Shown here piece after piece: positions 1 to 6,282 of a DNA stretch of 7,837 bases. Location: positions 1 through 7,837 of the forward strand of contig CAZXGI010000099.1 in assembly GCA_964639965.1 (NCBI GenBank). The letters are read 5' to 3'. The notes beneath the pieces are model-generated. The model did no database searches, had not been told where the DNA came from, and saw only the letters and a list, made by a program, of their open reading frames with translations. Origin of the DNA: TMED23 sp964639965. Lineage in GTDB: Bacteria > Pseudomonadota > Alphaproteobacteria > Rhodospirillales > UBA2165. Both the position numbers and the translations under genes were made by a program. Every line of letters begins with the position of its first letter. The stretch's first letter is position 1.

Positions 1-356
1 AGTGCTCTTTCGACAACATTCAAAAGTTCGTTTAAATCAAATGGTTTTGGAAGATATTCAAATGCTCCTTGCTTAGTTGCGTTAACCGCTGTCATTAATG
101 TGTTTTGAGCACTCATAACAATTACTTGTAAATCTGGTCGGCGTTTTTTTATTCGTGGAAGGAGGTCTAAGCCATTCTCATCCGGCATAACAACATCTGT
201 TATGACTACGTTTCCCTTCCCCTCACTTACCCATTTCCACAATGAAGCGGCATTGCTCGTTGCAAGTACATCATAACCAACTCTACCTAACGCTTGATTT
301 AAAACTGTCCGAATTGCTGTATCATCATCGGCTATTAAAATTGTTGAATTAACCAA
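1..356 (-). CDS. ntrC: Nitrogen regulation response regulator NtrC, N-terminal receiver domain (partial)
   Basis: This is the response regulator of the NtrB/NtrC nitrogen-limitation system, a sigma54-dependent activator. Only the first 118 codons are inside the window, so the AAA+ and Fis-type DNA-binding domains are not seen. The visible part is a complete-looking receiver domain. It has the acidic pocket IADDDTAIR (D10-D12), the phosphoacceptor D54 in ITDVVMPDENG, the conserved S82/A83 in VIVMSAQN, and K104 in YLPKPFDL. D54 is the same residue number as in enteric NtrC. The start is TTG at 356-354, because no ATG is available and AAGGGG (365-370) sits 8 bases upstream. It begins 16 bases after the ntrB stop, so the two are probably co-transcribed and the sensor partner is the adjacent gene. 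Assignment to NtrC rather than another NtrC-family member rests mainly on this neighbour. Confidence 0.93.
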   Translation of the reverse strand, partial: MVNSTILIADDDTAIRTVLNQALGRVGYDVLATSNAASLWKWVSEGKGNVVITDVVMPDENGLDLLPRIKKRRPDLQVIVMSAQNTLMTAVNATKQGAFEYLPKPFDLNELLNVVERA

Positions 357-364
357 ATAAAATA

Positions 365-370
365 CCCCTT
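365..370 (-). promoter_or_regulatory. Ribosome binding site of ntrC
   Basis: AAGGGG on the minus strand lies 8 bases before TTG at 356-354, between the ntrB stop and ntrC. It decides the TTG start, since the frame has no ATG nearby. Confidence 0.65.
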
Positions 371-372
371 AC

Positions 373-1506
373 TTAATCCATTTCGTCCACGTTTGCCACC
401 ATAGGTAGAATGACACGAAATATTGTTTCTCCTGGATGACTGTCAAATTCAATTACACCTCCATGGTCATCAATCATTTTAGCCACCACAGCTAGACCGA
501 GCCCTGTTCCATTCGACTTAGAGGTCACAAAAGCATCAAATAAATGATCTTGAAGCTCAATGGGTATGCCAATTCCATTATCATGTACACTAACAATCAA
601 GGGTAAATGCGTCCGGGATCCCCTACCCGGCAATGCAAAGTAAACACTATGCTGGTAAGAGGTTTGTAAAATAATTTCACCTTCCTTATGATTAATTGCT
701 TCCGCAGCATTTTTTATCAAATTCAAAAATATTTGAACTAATTGATCGTGGTTCCCATTTATGGGAGGCAAAGAAGGATCATATTTTTCAATTATCCTTA
801 TACCGCTTGCAAAGCCACTTTTTGCTATCTGCCGCACTCGCTCTAAAACTTTGTGTGCATTTACAGGTTTTCGTTCAAGAGGCCGTTGATCCGAAAAAAT
901 TTCCATTCTATCAACAAGTTCGCAAATCCGATCTGTTTCATCACAAATGAGCTGGGTTAATTCCCGTTCATTGCCAGCAGTTTCTTGTTCCAATAATTGC
1001 GCAGCACCTCTGATGCCCGATAGCGGGTTTTTAACTTCATGGGCTAACATTGCAGACATTGCGGAAATTGATCTGGCAGCATTACGGTGCGTAAGTTGGC
1101 GATCAATTTTGTCAGCCATAGAACGTTCAAAAATATTTAAAATAGCAAAACCAGGATTATCTAGCATCGGTGTAACTTGAACGTTTATCAATTGTTTCAT
1201 TATTCTTGGTGTATCAAGTAAAAGACCATAATCAGAAACTCCACTAGCCCCTGCTTGAACCTTTTTTATTAGTGACATAAGAGGGCTATCAATCGGCAAT
1301 AATTGAGCAATATCTTGCCCTTTCAGTTGTGCTTGGCTGCCTGCAAAAAATTGTTCAGCTGAGTTATTTAAGTAGGTAATAATAGAACTGTCATCAATTA
1401 CTATGACGCTTGAATCAAGGCTGTTTAAAATACTCTCACTTTTGATTTCCAGATCACCATCAAAATCCGATTTAGCCTTATCTTCTTCTGCAGAACTAAG
1501 ACGCAT
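373..1506 (-). CDS. ntrB: Nitrogen-regulation sensor histidine kinase/phosphatase NtrB
   Basis: This is a soluble sensor kinase that controls NtrC phosphorylation in response to nitrogen status through PII proteins (family knowledge). Counted from ATG at 1506 it is 377 aa. It has a PAS domain at about residues 25-125 (VIVIDDSSIITYLNNSAEQFF), then a HisKA dimerisation helix with the phosphorylated histidine H156 in AHEVKNPLSGIRGAAQLL. The HATPase domain has an N box (NLIKNAAEA, 262-270), G1 box (DNGIGIP, 309-315), F box (LFDAFVTSKS) and G2 box (GTGLGL, 333-338). The stretch around ALPGRGSRTHLPL before the G1 box is typical of alphaproteobacterial NtrB. No membrane segment is present. The frame also opens at TTG 1515, three codons upstream; neither start has a clear Shine-Dalgarno sequence. 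Either one overlaps the end of dus (by 11 or 20 bases), which suggests translational coupling. Confidence 0.95.
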   Translation of the reverse strand: MRLSSAEEDKAKSDFDGDLEIKSESILNSLDSSVIVIDDSSIITYLNNSAEQFFAGSQAQLKGQDIAQLLPIDSPLMSLIKKVQAGASGVSDYGLLLDTPRIMKQLINVQVTPMLDNPGFAILNIFERSMADKIDRQLTHRNAARSISAMSAMLAHEVKNPLSGIRGAAQLLEQETAGNERELTQLICDETDRICELVDRMEIFSDQRPLERKPVNAHKVLERVRQIAKSGFASGIRIIEKYDPSLPPINGNHDQLVQIFLNLIKNAAEAINHKEGEIILQTSYQHSVYFALPGRGSRTHLPLIVSVHDNGIGIPIELQDHLFDAFVTSKSNGTGLGLAVVAKMIDDHGGVIEFDSHPGETIFRVILPMVANVDEMD

Positions 1507-2482
1507 CTTGATCAATTAGTGGTAAATAAAAATTATCTAGTGCAAGTTTAGCCTGAGTGATGTTAGATATTCGATTAAAAGTATCTCTAAAACTAGCGGA
1601 ACCTCCGAGGCCCTTTGTATACCATGCTATATGCTTTCTCGCGACCCGCAGACCTCGTTCTCGCCCATAATGCACAATTAAATCTCTAAAGTGACCGGTT
1701 ACTATTTTATATTGAATTGAAACACTGGGTTTGTCTGTATATTGGCCTGTTTTCAAAAACTGATTCACCTGCCCAATAAACCAGGGGCGACCATATGTTC
1801 CTCTGCCTATCATAACTCCATCAGCCCCGGATTGTTCTAATAGTCGTGCTGCATCCTCCACTTCTACCACATCACCGTTACCTATGACTGGAATAGAAAC
1901 AGCGTTTTTTACGTTACGGATGAATCCCCAATCAGCCTTACCACGATATAATTGATTCCGTGTCCTACCATGAATTGTTATCATCTGAATGCCAGAATTT
2001 TCTGCTAATTTAGCTAATATAGGAGCATTTTTTGTATTTTCATCCCAACCTGTTCGCATTTTCAGCGTCACAGGTATTTTTACAGATTTGACAACAGAAT
2101 CAATTATTTGACCTGCAAGTTTTTCATCTTTCATGAGAGCAGAGCCAGCATGTCCTTTCGTAACTTTTTTTACTGGACATCCCATATTGATATCAATTAT
2201 TGCCGCCCCGCGAGCTTCATTTATTTTTGCTGCTTCTGCCATTAATTCTGGTTCACAACCAGCCAATTGAATGGCCATTGGGAATTCTTCAGCACAATTA
2301 CTAGCCATTTTTATAGTCTTTTTGTTAGCATAAACCATAGCTTGACTAGCAATCATCTCGGAGAAAACCAAGGCAGCTCCATTTCTCTTAGCTAATCGTC
2401 GATAAGGCATATCGGAAACACCGGACATCGGAGCAAGAAAAACGTTATTATCAAGCTCAATTGAGCCTACCCTAATTTGCAT
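1496..2482 (-). CDS. dusB: tRNA-dihydrouridine synthase, DusB/NifR3 type
   Basis: This is an FMN-dependent enzyme that reduces uridines to dihydrouridine in the D-loop of tRNA. It is 328 aa, a normal length. The TIM-barrel motifs are in order: FLAPMSGVSDMPYR (15-28), the catalytic cysteine C102 in DINMGCPVKKVTKGHAGSAL, TLKMRTGW with K141, TIHGRTRNQLYRGKADW (169-185), the flavin-phosphate motif VIGNGD (199-204) and GVMIGRGTYGRPW (222-234). A C-terminal helical tRNA-binding region follows. The start is ATG at 2482, with AGGA 8 bases upstream. The frame stays open to 2710, but that extension overlaps the upstream gene, is hydrophobic and unlike Dus, and precedes the motif-bearing start MQIRVGSIELDNNVFLAPM. 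The gene lies immediately upstream of ntrB, the arrangement from which the name nifR3 comes. Confidence 0.95.
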   Translation of the reverse strand: MQIRVGSIELDNNVFLAPMSGVSDMPYRRLAKRNGAALVFSEMIASQAMVYANKKTIKMASNCAEEFPMAIQLAGCEPELMAEAAKINEARGAAIIDINMGCPVKKVTKGHAGSALMKDEKLAGQIIDSVVKSVKIPVTLKMRTGWDENTKNAPILAKLAENSGIQMITIHGRTRNQLYRGKADWGFIRNVKNAVSIPVIGNGDVVEVEDAARLLEQSGADGVMIGRGTYGRPWFIGQVNQFLKTGQYTDKPSVSIQYKIVTGHFRDLIVHYGRERGLRVARKHIAWYTKGLGGSASFRDTFNRISNITQAKLALDNFYLPLIDQDAS

Positions 2483-2489
2483 GAAATGG

Positions 2490-2494
2490 ATCCT
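2490..2494 (-). promoter_or_regulatory. Ribosome binding site of dusB
   Basis: An AGGA core (minus strand, within TTAGGATCC) lies about 8 bases before ATG 2482. It supports that start over the longer open frame reaching 2710. Confidence 0.55.
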
Positions 2495-2510
2495 AATTTT
2501 TGCATATTTA

Positions 2511-2578
2511 TTAGGCAAAAAAGAATAAAATGCAAATGAAAATGATAAATTAATAATAAAAATTGAAAATTTGCCTAA
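2511..2578. repeat. Inverted repeat, 9-bp arms, across the ypjD-dusB junction
   Basis: TTAGGCAAA (2511-2519) and its exact reverse complement TTTGCCTAA (2570-2578) are separated by 50 very AT-rich bases. The right arm contains the TAG stop of the ypjD-like gene (2575-2577); the left arm lies about 30 bases before the dusB start. In the minus-strand transcript the arms could close a long-loop hairpin at the gene junction. The second arm in the RNA directly follows a T run, so this is not a classic intrinsic terminator. Its role is unknown; it could affect RNA processing or expression balance, or be chance. Confidence 0.5.
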
Positions 2579-3375
2579 GAAGGAAGCAAAATATCTTTTA
2601 CAAATTTTACACCTGGATAGCCAAGCGTAAGTAATAAATATGCTAATAAAACAGATCTCATAGCCAACCGTCCTCGTATTCCTGACAAAAAATGTACAAA
2701 TATTATACAAATAACAATTACAAAAACGCCAAACGTTAAAATTATTTTGTGATTGACGGCTAGAAAATTTCCAGTTGATATATATAGAGATGCAATCCCA
2801 GTAATTAATCCAATGCTCAGAACAACCAGACTAGTTATCAGCAAAATTACTAATAGTTTTTCACTTGCAGCAATAGAAGGTAGTTGGCTGGTTAATTTAG
2901 TTATTTTATTAGTTTTTAAATTCCGCTCTTTTAGCATAGCTGCGAATGCCGCTAAGGCAGCTATTGTCAGTAATCCATAGGTTCCGATAGAAACTACTAT
3001 GTGGGTTCCAATCCATGCTATTGGAATATTACCCTCAAAAGGTTTTTCGGGAATGTGGCCCCAAATAATAGCCATTATCCCAAGTAACGAAAGATAGGGA
3101 AACAATATAGAAACTAACCGCCACGCCTCCAAACTAACATTTGCAACAATAACATATATTATTATACAAACTAAAATAGTCAGCCATAAAGCAGCGGAAA
3201 GCCCAGTCCGCCAGCCATCTGATTGTTGCACATAAACCCATAGCAATGGTCCTATCAAAGCTACAATAATTACCGACCAAAAAACAGAATCCTTTTTTGG
3301 CTCGCTCCTAAGATAAAGTAAACATGGTGGAATTAGAGTTACAAATGCAGTTATCTGAAGTAAATTAGTATTCAT
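2575..3375 (-). CDS. YpjD-like CcsA/HemX-family cytochrome c assembly membrane protein
   Basis: This is an inner-membrane protein of 266 aa with about eight hydrophobic segments (roughly residues 5-21, 33-50, 60-79, 87-105, 118-148, 172-196, 208-228 and 238-256). The order and length fit the CcsA/HemX/YpjD branch of the cytochrome c assembly superfamily. Candidate heme-facing histidines are H125 in GTHIVVSIGTYG and H209 in AVNHKIILT. The end, GIRGRLAMRSVLLAYLLL followed by a GYPGVKFV-like tail, matches the YpjD C-terminus (R-x-R-R-A ... G-S/V-KFV). No tryptophan-rich WWD heme-handling motif is visible, so it is unlikely to be the main CcsA/CcmF heme ligase, and its exact role is unproven. The start is ATG at 3375 with no strong ribosome binding site. 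It is the first gene of the probable ypjD-dusB-ntrB-ntrC transcription unit. Confidence 0.82.
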   Translation of the reverse strand: MNTNLLQITAFVTLIPPCLLYLRSEPKKDSVFWSVIIVALIGPLLWVYVQQSDGWRTGLSAALWLTILVCIIIYVIVANVSLEAWRLVSILFPYLSLLGIMAIIWGHIPEKPFEGNIPIAWIGTHIVVSIGTYGLLTIAALAAFAAMLKERNLKTNKITKLTSQLPSIAASEKLLVILLITSLVVLSIGLITGIASLYISTGNFLAVNHKIILTFGVFVIVICIIFVHFLSGIRGRLAMRSVLLAYLLLTLGYPGVKFVKDILLPS

Positions 3376-3432
3376 AATGTTGAACTACCGTGATTCGTTG
3401 TTCTCGTAAAACACTTGCAAAATCTATCTTCT

Positions 3433-3462
3433 ATTCTAGCTTATAATTATAATTAATATCAA
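3433..3462 (-). promoter_or_regulatory. Putative sigma70-type promoter for the ypjD-dusB-ntrBC unit
   Basis: On the minus strand a -35 box TTGATA (3457-3462) and a -10 box TAGAAT (3433-3438) each match five of six consensus bases, with an 18-base spacer. Transcription would begin near 3425, leaving a leader of about 50 bases before ATG 3375. The area is very AT-rich, so chance matches are likely. No equally good promoter for the divergent ispDF was found: TTGCAA (3415-3420) and TATAAT (3442-3447) on the plus strand are 21 bases apart, which is too far. Confidence 0.4.
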
Positions 3463-3489
3463 ACTCTCTATATTGGAATAGTCAAACTG

Positions 3490-4668
3490 ATGAATAAATC
3501 AGCAAAAGTAGAATCTGAATGCGTTGCCTTGGTGGTTGGCGCTGGTCGAGGAAAAAGATTTGGAGGTGAATCACCAAAACAATACGTTAAATTAAATGGA
3601 GTAAGTTTACTCACCCGAAGCTTGAAAATTATCGAATCCCATCCCCAAATTAAATATATAAGGGTTGTAATTCATCCTGATGACGTAGGCTTATATGAAG
3701 AAGCGACCAAAGGTATGAAGTTACTAGAACCGGTATTTGGAGGCGACGAACGGCAAGATTCAGTTCGTCTTGGCCTTGAAAGTTTGAAAAAGATTAATCC
3801 AAAATATGTTCTTATACATGATGCTGTGCGCCCATTTATTACTGGTGATATTATCGATGAGTTATATACTTGCCTAAAAGACCAGGATTTAGCCGTAATT
3901 CCAGCGATTATGGTTAGCGATAGCCTTAAACACGTCAAAAATAACGTAATTATAAACTCAATTGACCGAAAAGATTTATGGCAAACTCAAACCCCCCAGG
4001 GGTTTAACTACAAAACCATTGTAACAGCCCACAAGGCGGCGGCAGGCCTCACTCTAACCGATGATGCTGCAATTGCTGAAGCTAATGGTATTAAGGTTAA
4101 AGTTATAGAAGGCTCAATTGAAAACTTTAAAATAACAACAGCCCAAGATTTAATAATGGCTAAGAAACATGATCATTTAAACGATATTCCCAAAATCACT
4201 CGCGTTGGCATCGGGACTGATGTTCATAGCTTCAAACCTGGAAAATCAATGAAACTATGTGGGATTCAAATTCCTTTCAATAAATCCCTAAAAGGACACT
4301 CCGATGCAGACGTTGCAATGCATGCAATAACGGATGCTCTTCTTGGGGCTATTGGGGCAGGTGATATAGGCCAAACATTTCCTCCGTCTGACCCTCAATG
4401 GAAAAATTGTGATTCAGATATTTTCTTAAAATATGCCGGCAATGAGGTTAAAAAATATAATGGGGAAATTATAAATATAGACCTGACAATTATCTGCGAG
4501 AAACCTAAAATTGATCAATATAGAAATGAAATGAAGGAAAATATATCAAAAATTCTAGAAATTACTTTCGGTAAAGTTAATATTAAAGCCACGACTACGG
4601 AACAACTTGGTTTTACCGGTAGAGAAGAAGGAATAGCGGCTCAAGCTATAGCTACCGTTCAAATTTAA
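3490..4668 (+). CDS. ispDF: Bifunctional IspD/IspF: MEP cytidylyltransferase and MEcPP synthase
   Basis: This is a fused enzyme for two non-consecutive steps of the MEP pathway of isoprenoid synthesis. IspD makes CDP-methylerythritol; IspF cyclises the later phosphorylated product to MEcPP. The product is 392 aa. The IspD half (about 11-226) has the CTP-binding loop VGAGRGKRFGG (16-26) and PKQY (29-32), then GGDERQDSVRLGL (84-96), IHDAVRP (109-115) and TDDAAI (190-195). After a short linker, the IspF half (about 236-392) has the metal ligands D244 and H246 (GTDVHSF) and H278, the HSDAD loop (270-274), GDIGQTFPPSDP (291-302), and the ATTTEQLGFTGREEGIAAQA end. All expected catalytic residues appear intact. 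The fusion is common in Alphaproteobacteria. The start is ATG at 3490 with only a weak GGAA about 11 bases upstream. It is divergent from the ypjD-like gene and convergent with cutA. Confidence 0.97.
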   Translation: MNKSAKVESECVALVVGAGRGKRFGGESPKQYVKLNGVSLLTRSLKIIESHPQIKYIRVVIHPDDVGLYEEATKGMKLLEPVFGGDERQDSVRLGLESLKKINPKYVLIHDAVRPFITGDIIDELYTCLKDQDLAVIPAIMVSDSLKHVKNNVIINSIDRKDLWQTQTPQGFNYKTIVTAHKAAAGLTLTDDAAIAEANGIKVKVIEGSIENFKITTAQDLIMAKKHDHLNDIPKITRVGIGTDVHSFKPGKSMKLCGIQIPFNKSLKGHSDADVAMHAITDALLGAIGAGDIGQTFPPSDPQWKNCDSDIFLKYAGNEVKKYNGEIINIDLTIICEKPKIDQYRNEMKENISKILEITFGKVNIKATTTEQLGFTGREEGIAAQAIATVQI

Positions 4669-4711
4669 TTCGCAGACATAATGCTGTCACCTAAATGAAA
4701 CAATAACATTT

Positions 4712-5053
4712 TTAATCCCTAAAATTCTGGTCAGTGACTTCGTTAATCCAAGCCAAAAAATCAATATTTCCTCCTTGTATATCAAGAACTACAGCAGCGG
4801 GGCATTCATAACTATGCAACTCAGAAATTCTTTTCAAGGTTTGCTCAACCAATTTCGCTGAGGTTTTAAGTATAAGAACGGTCTCCTTTTCCTTGATTAA
4901 TTTACCACCCCATTTATGTATAGCCGTTACTTCACCTAGAATATTTGCACATGCAACAAGTTCTTCGTCAACTAATTTAGTAGATATAGTCTCCGCTTCT
5001 CTAGTCGAACTTGCAGTGAGATAAAGAAATTTTACTTTATACTTCGTGGTCAA
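4712..5053 (-). CDS. cutA: Divalent-cation tolerance protein CutA
   Basis: This is a small cytoplasmic protein of the CutA1 family, which forms very stable trimers with a PII-like ferredoxin fold. It was named for copper tolerance, but its molecular role is still unclear. The product is 113 aa, a typical length. Family signatures are the VACANILGEVTAIHKWGGKL core (33-52, with C35 and W48), the strand ETVLILKT (57-64), and SYECPAAVVLDI (81-92) followed by GGNIDFLAWI (94-103). The start is TTG at 5053-5051, fixed by GAGGAA 8 bases upstream. It faces ispDF with a 43-base gap and no obvious terminator hairpin, and is divergent from the 89-aa gene. Confidence 0.94.
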   Translation of the reverse strand: MTTKYKVKFLYLTASSTREAETISTKLVDEELVACANILGEVTAIHKWGGKLIKEKETVLILKTSAKLVEQTLKRISELHSYECPAAVVLDIQGGNIDFLAWINEVTDQNFRD

Positions 5054-5061
5054 TATAAGAT

Positions 5062-5067
5062 TTCCTC
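5062..5067 (-). promoter_or_regulatory. Ribosome binding site of cutA
   Basis: GAGGAA on the minus strand lies 8 bases before the TTG start at 5053-5051. It supports this non-ATG start. Confidence 0.65.
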
Positions 5068-5130
5068 ATAACCAATTTGGAGTATTTAGTATTCTAATCT
5101 AATATGATAAAAATTTTATAAACGTTCAAA

Positions 5131-5136
5131 GGAGGG
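5131..5136 (+). promoter_or_regulatory. Strong ribosome binding site of the 89-aa gene
   Basis: GGAGGG, preceded by AAA, ends 6 bases before GTG 5143. It is the reason for choosing GTG as start and for believing in this short gene. Confidence 0.75.
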
Positions 5137-5142
5137 AACGCA

Positions 5143-5412
5143 GTGGATGTCAAAACGCAAGGGAATTCTGAGGAAGATACGGTTATTCGACCATCCAACG
5201 CTCAAATAAAATGGTTGCGACGAGGTATAGATCAAGCTGGAGGAAAGCTTCCTCTGTTTGATGATGACGGACAAAAAATAAGCTCTCGAACTATCAATTC
5301 ATGTTTGAAACAGGGTTGGGCAGAACCATGGTTTAACAATCCTATCAAACCTGATTGGTTAGTATGTAAATTGACTGAATCTGGGCGTAGAGCATTAATG
5401 CAAAACGGATAA
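5143..5412 (+). CDS. Conserved-looking 89-aa protein, winged-helix-like, function unknown
   Basis: I do not recognise a named family. The product is 89 aa, soluble, with no signal peptide or membrane segment. After a polar N-terminal stretch it reads like a short winged helix. A first helix at about 18-31 (SNAQIKWLRRGIDQ) is followed by a loop with FDDDGQKIS, a second helix with RTINSCLKQGWAEPW (49-63), then a hairpin DWLVCKLTESGRRAL (71-85). The closing 'K/Y-L-T-x-x-G-R-x-A-L' pattern is common in MarR/PadR-like wings, so a DNA-binding role is possible but is inference only. The start is GTG at 5143, with GGAGGG (5131-5136) ending 6 bases upstream, one of the best ribosome binding sites in the window. 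This makes the gene very likely real. It stands alone, divergent from cutA and convergent with the Rieske gene. Confidence 0.82.
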   Translation: MDVKTQGNSEEDTVIRPSNAQIKWLRRGIDQAGGKLPLFDDDGQKISSRTINSCLKQGWAEPWFNNPIKPDWLVCKLTESGRRALMQNG

Positions 5413-5455
5413 TCAAACTATTCATTTTGATATACAGCGCGAATAAAAAATAGGA

Positions 5456-5791
5456 TTATTCAACCAGAAAAATTATTCCGTTTTCAACCTCAATATTTAA
5501 AGATTTTAAATGTTCACCTTCACATGGGCCCTCAACACACAGACCATCTTCAATTTGAAACAAAGCACCATGTTTTGAACATTGAATATAAGTTTTCTCA
5601 GCATTAAAAAATTTATTAGGTATTTGGTCTATCAACACCTGATTATGTGGGCACCAATTTAGAAAGGCAAAAATTTTTCCTCCTTTTCGCGCTAAGAATA
5701 TATTACGTTGCATTCCCCCAACAGTTGTTACTAATCCCTTAGCATCTCCATCCAACAAATCATCAGATTTATAAATTTCAGTTTTTTTCAT
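5456..5791 (-). CDS. Small Rieske-type [2Fe-2S] protein
   Basis: This is a single-domain Rieske iron-sulfur protein of 111 aa, probably a soluble electron carrier or the small partner of an oxygenase/reductase; its partner is unknown. The four cluster ligands are visible as C47 and H49 in NWCPHN and C71 and H74 in IQCSKHGALF. The 21 residues between H49 and C71 are slightly more than the 15-17 usual in oxygenase ferredoxins. The tail has the EDGLCVEGPCEGEHL segment (81-95), the proline-loop equivalent, with two further cysteines. The start is ATG at 5791 with a weak GAG about 6 bases upstream. The frame is open to an ATG at 5914, but that 41-residue extension is AT-driven, lacks a ribosome binding site and is not expected in a single-domain Rieske protein. 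A TATAAT match at 5883-5888 (minus strand) lies upstream without a good -35. Confidence 0.88.
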   Translation of the reverse strand: MKKTEIYKSDDLLDGDAKGLVTTVGGMQRNIFLARKGGKIFAFLNWCPHNQVLIDQIPNKFFNAEKTYIQCSKHGALFQIEDGLCVEGPCEGEHLKSLNIEVENGIIFLVE

Positions 5792-6003
5792 GAGATTCTC
5801 ATTTTGATTTTTACTATTTTGAACCACTGTCTCGCCAAGAACTACAAATTTAAAAAGTAAATTTTCATAGTTAAATATGTTTATTATATAACACGTCAGA
5901 ACCAAATTTTGCATAGCGGTTTTAAACCAATCAGAAATAAATATCGGTTAATATACAAAAAATAAAATTAATTGAATTATTAAAAAATATCTAAAATAAT
6001 ACT

Positions 6004-6010
6004 AGGAGAA
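6004..6010 (+). promoter_or_regulatory. Ribosome binding site of the 69-aa membrane protein gene
   Basis: AGGAGAA sits 7 bases before ATG 6018, in a region that is otherwise almost all A and T. It is the main nucleotide-level support for this short gene. Confidence 0.7.
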
Positions 6011-6017
6011 TAACTTT

Positions 6018-6227
6018 ATGACTGGACAAAGAAAGTTCTTACGAATGTGGGGACGAACCGTCGGAATACCTATAGGTGACACTGATGACGATAAGCCTAC
6101 TTTTTTGCCTATAACACAAATCGAAGTAAAACGAGCACTAGCAATGCGAACGTTTTGGATAGCATTACATATAATTACATGTTTAATGATTATAGCTGGA
6201 AATTGTAAAACTCTTGGTTGGCTTTAA
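6018..6227 (+). CDS. 69-aa single-pass membrane protein, function unknown
   Basis: I do not recognise a family. The product is 69 aa. A basic N-terminus (K6, R9, R13 around KFLRMWGRTVGIPIG) is followed by an acidic turn (DTDDDK, 21-26), a possible amphipathic stretch (PITQIEVKRALAM, 31-43), and one hydrophobic helix at about 45-61. A short polar end with TLGWL follows. The layout suggests a tail-anchored inner-membrane protein with its N-terminus in the cytoplasm. The ATG at 6018 is preceded by AGGAGAA (6004-6010) at 7 bases, so translation is well supported. It is 55 bases upstream of the TrpD2-like gene on the same strand, and the two may be co-transcribed. Confidence 0.75.
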   Translation: MTGQRKFLRMWGRTVGIPIGDTDDDKPTFLPITQIEVKRALAMRTFWIALHIITCLMIIAGNCKTLGWL

Positions 6228-6282
6228 TTTTATTTAATTTGATCTCTTAAACCATATATAAAACAGAATTGGATTAACGCTA

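Noticed and set aside
696..1180. Two open frames on the plus strand opposite ntrB
   Set aside because: They mirror a well-conserved gene, lack good ribosome binding sites and encode nothing recognisable.
2483..2710. Upstream extension of the dusB reading frame
   Set aside because: It overlaps the ypjD-like gene in another frame, encodes AT-driven hydrophobic sequence unlike any Dus N-terminus, and ATG 2482 has a ribosome binding site and starts the conserved domain.
3672..3938. Open frame on the minus strand inside the IspD half of ispDF
   Set aside because: Antisense to catalytic motifs of IspD; no family resemblance.
4669..4711. Terminator between the convergent ispDF and cutA
   Set aside because: Only a 4-base stem (GACA/TGTC) is visible, with no adjacent T run in either direction.
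5412..5431. Possible terminator hairpin between the 89-aa gene and the Rieske gene
   Set aside because: ATCAAA/TTTGAT gives only six weak pairs with an 8-base loop and no following T run.
5792..5914. Upstream extension of the Rieske reading frame to ATG 5914, possibly a signal or anchor segment
   Set aside because: No ribosome binding site at 5914, the residues look like translated AT-rich intergenic DNA, and the domain is complete from ATG 5791. A membrane anchor is not fully excluded.
5972..6000. Promoter-like TTGAAT and AATAAT with a 17-base spacer before the 69-aa gene
   Set aside because: The start of transcription would fall inside the ribosome binding site at 6004-6010, so it cannot serve this gene well; the boxes are probably chance in nearly pure AT sequence.
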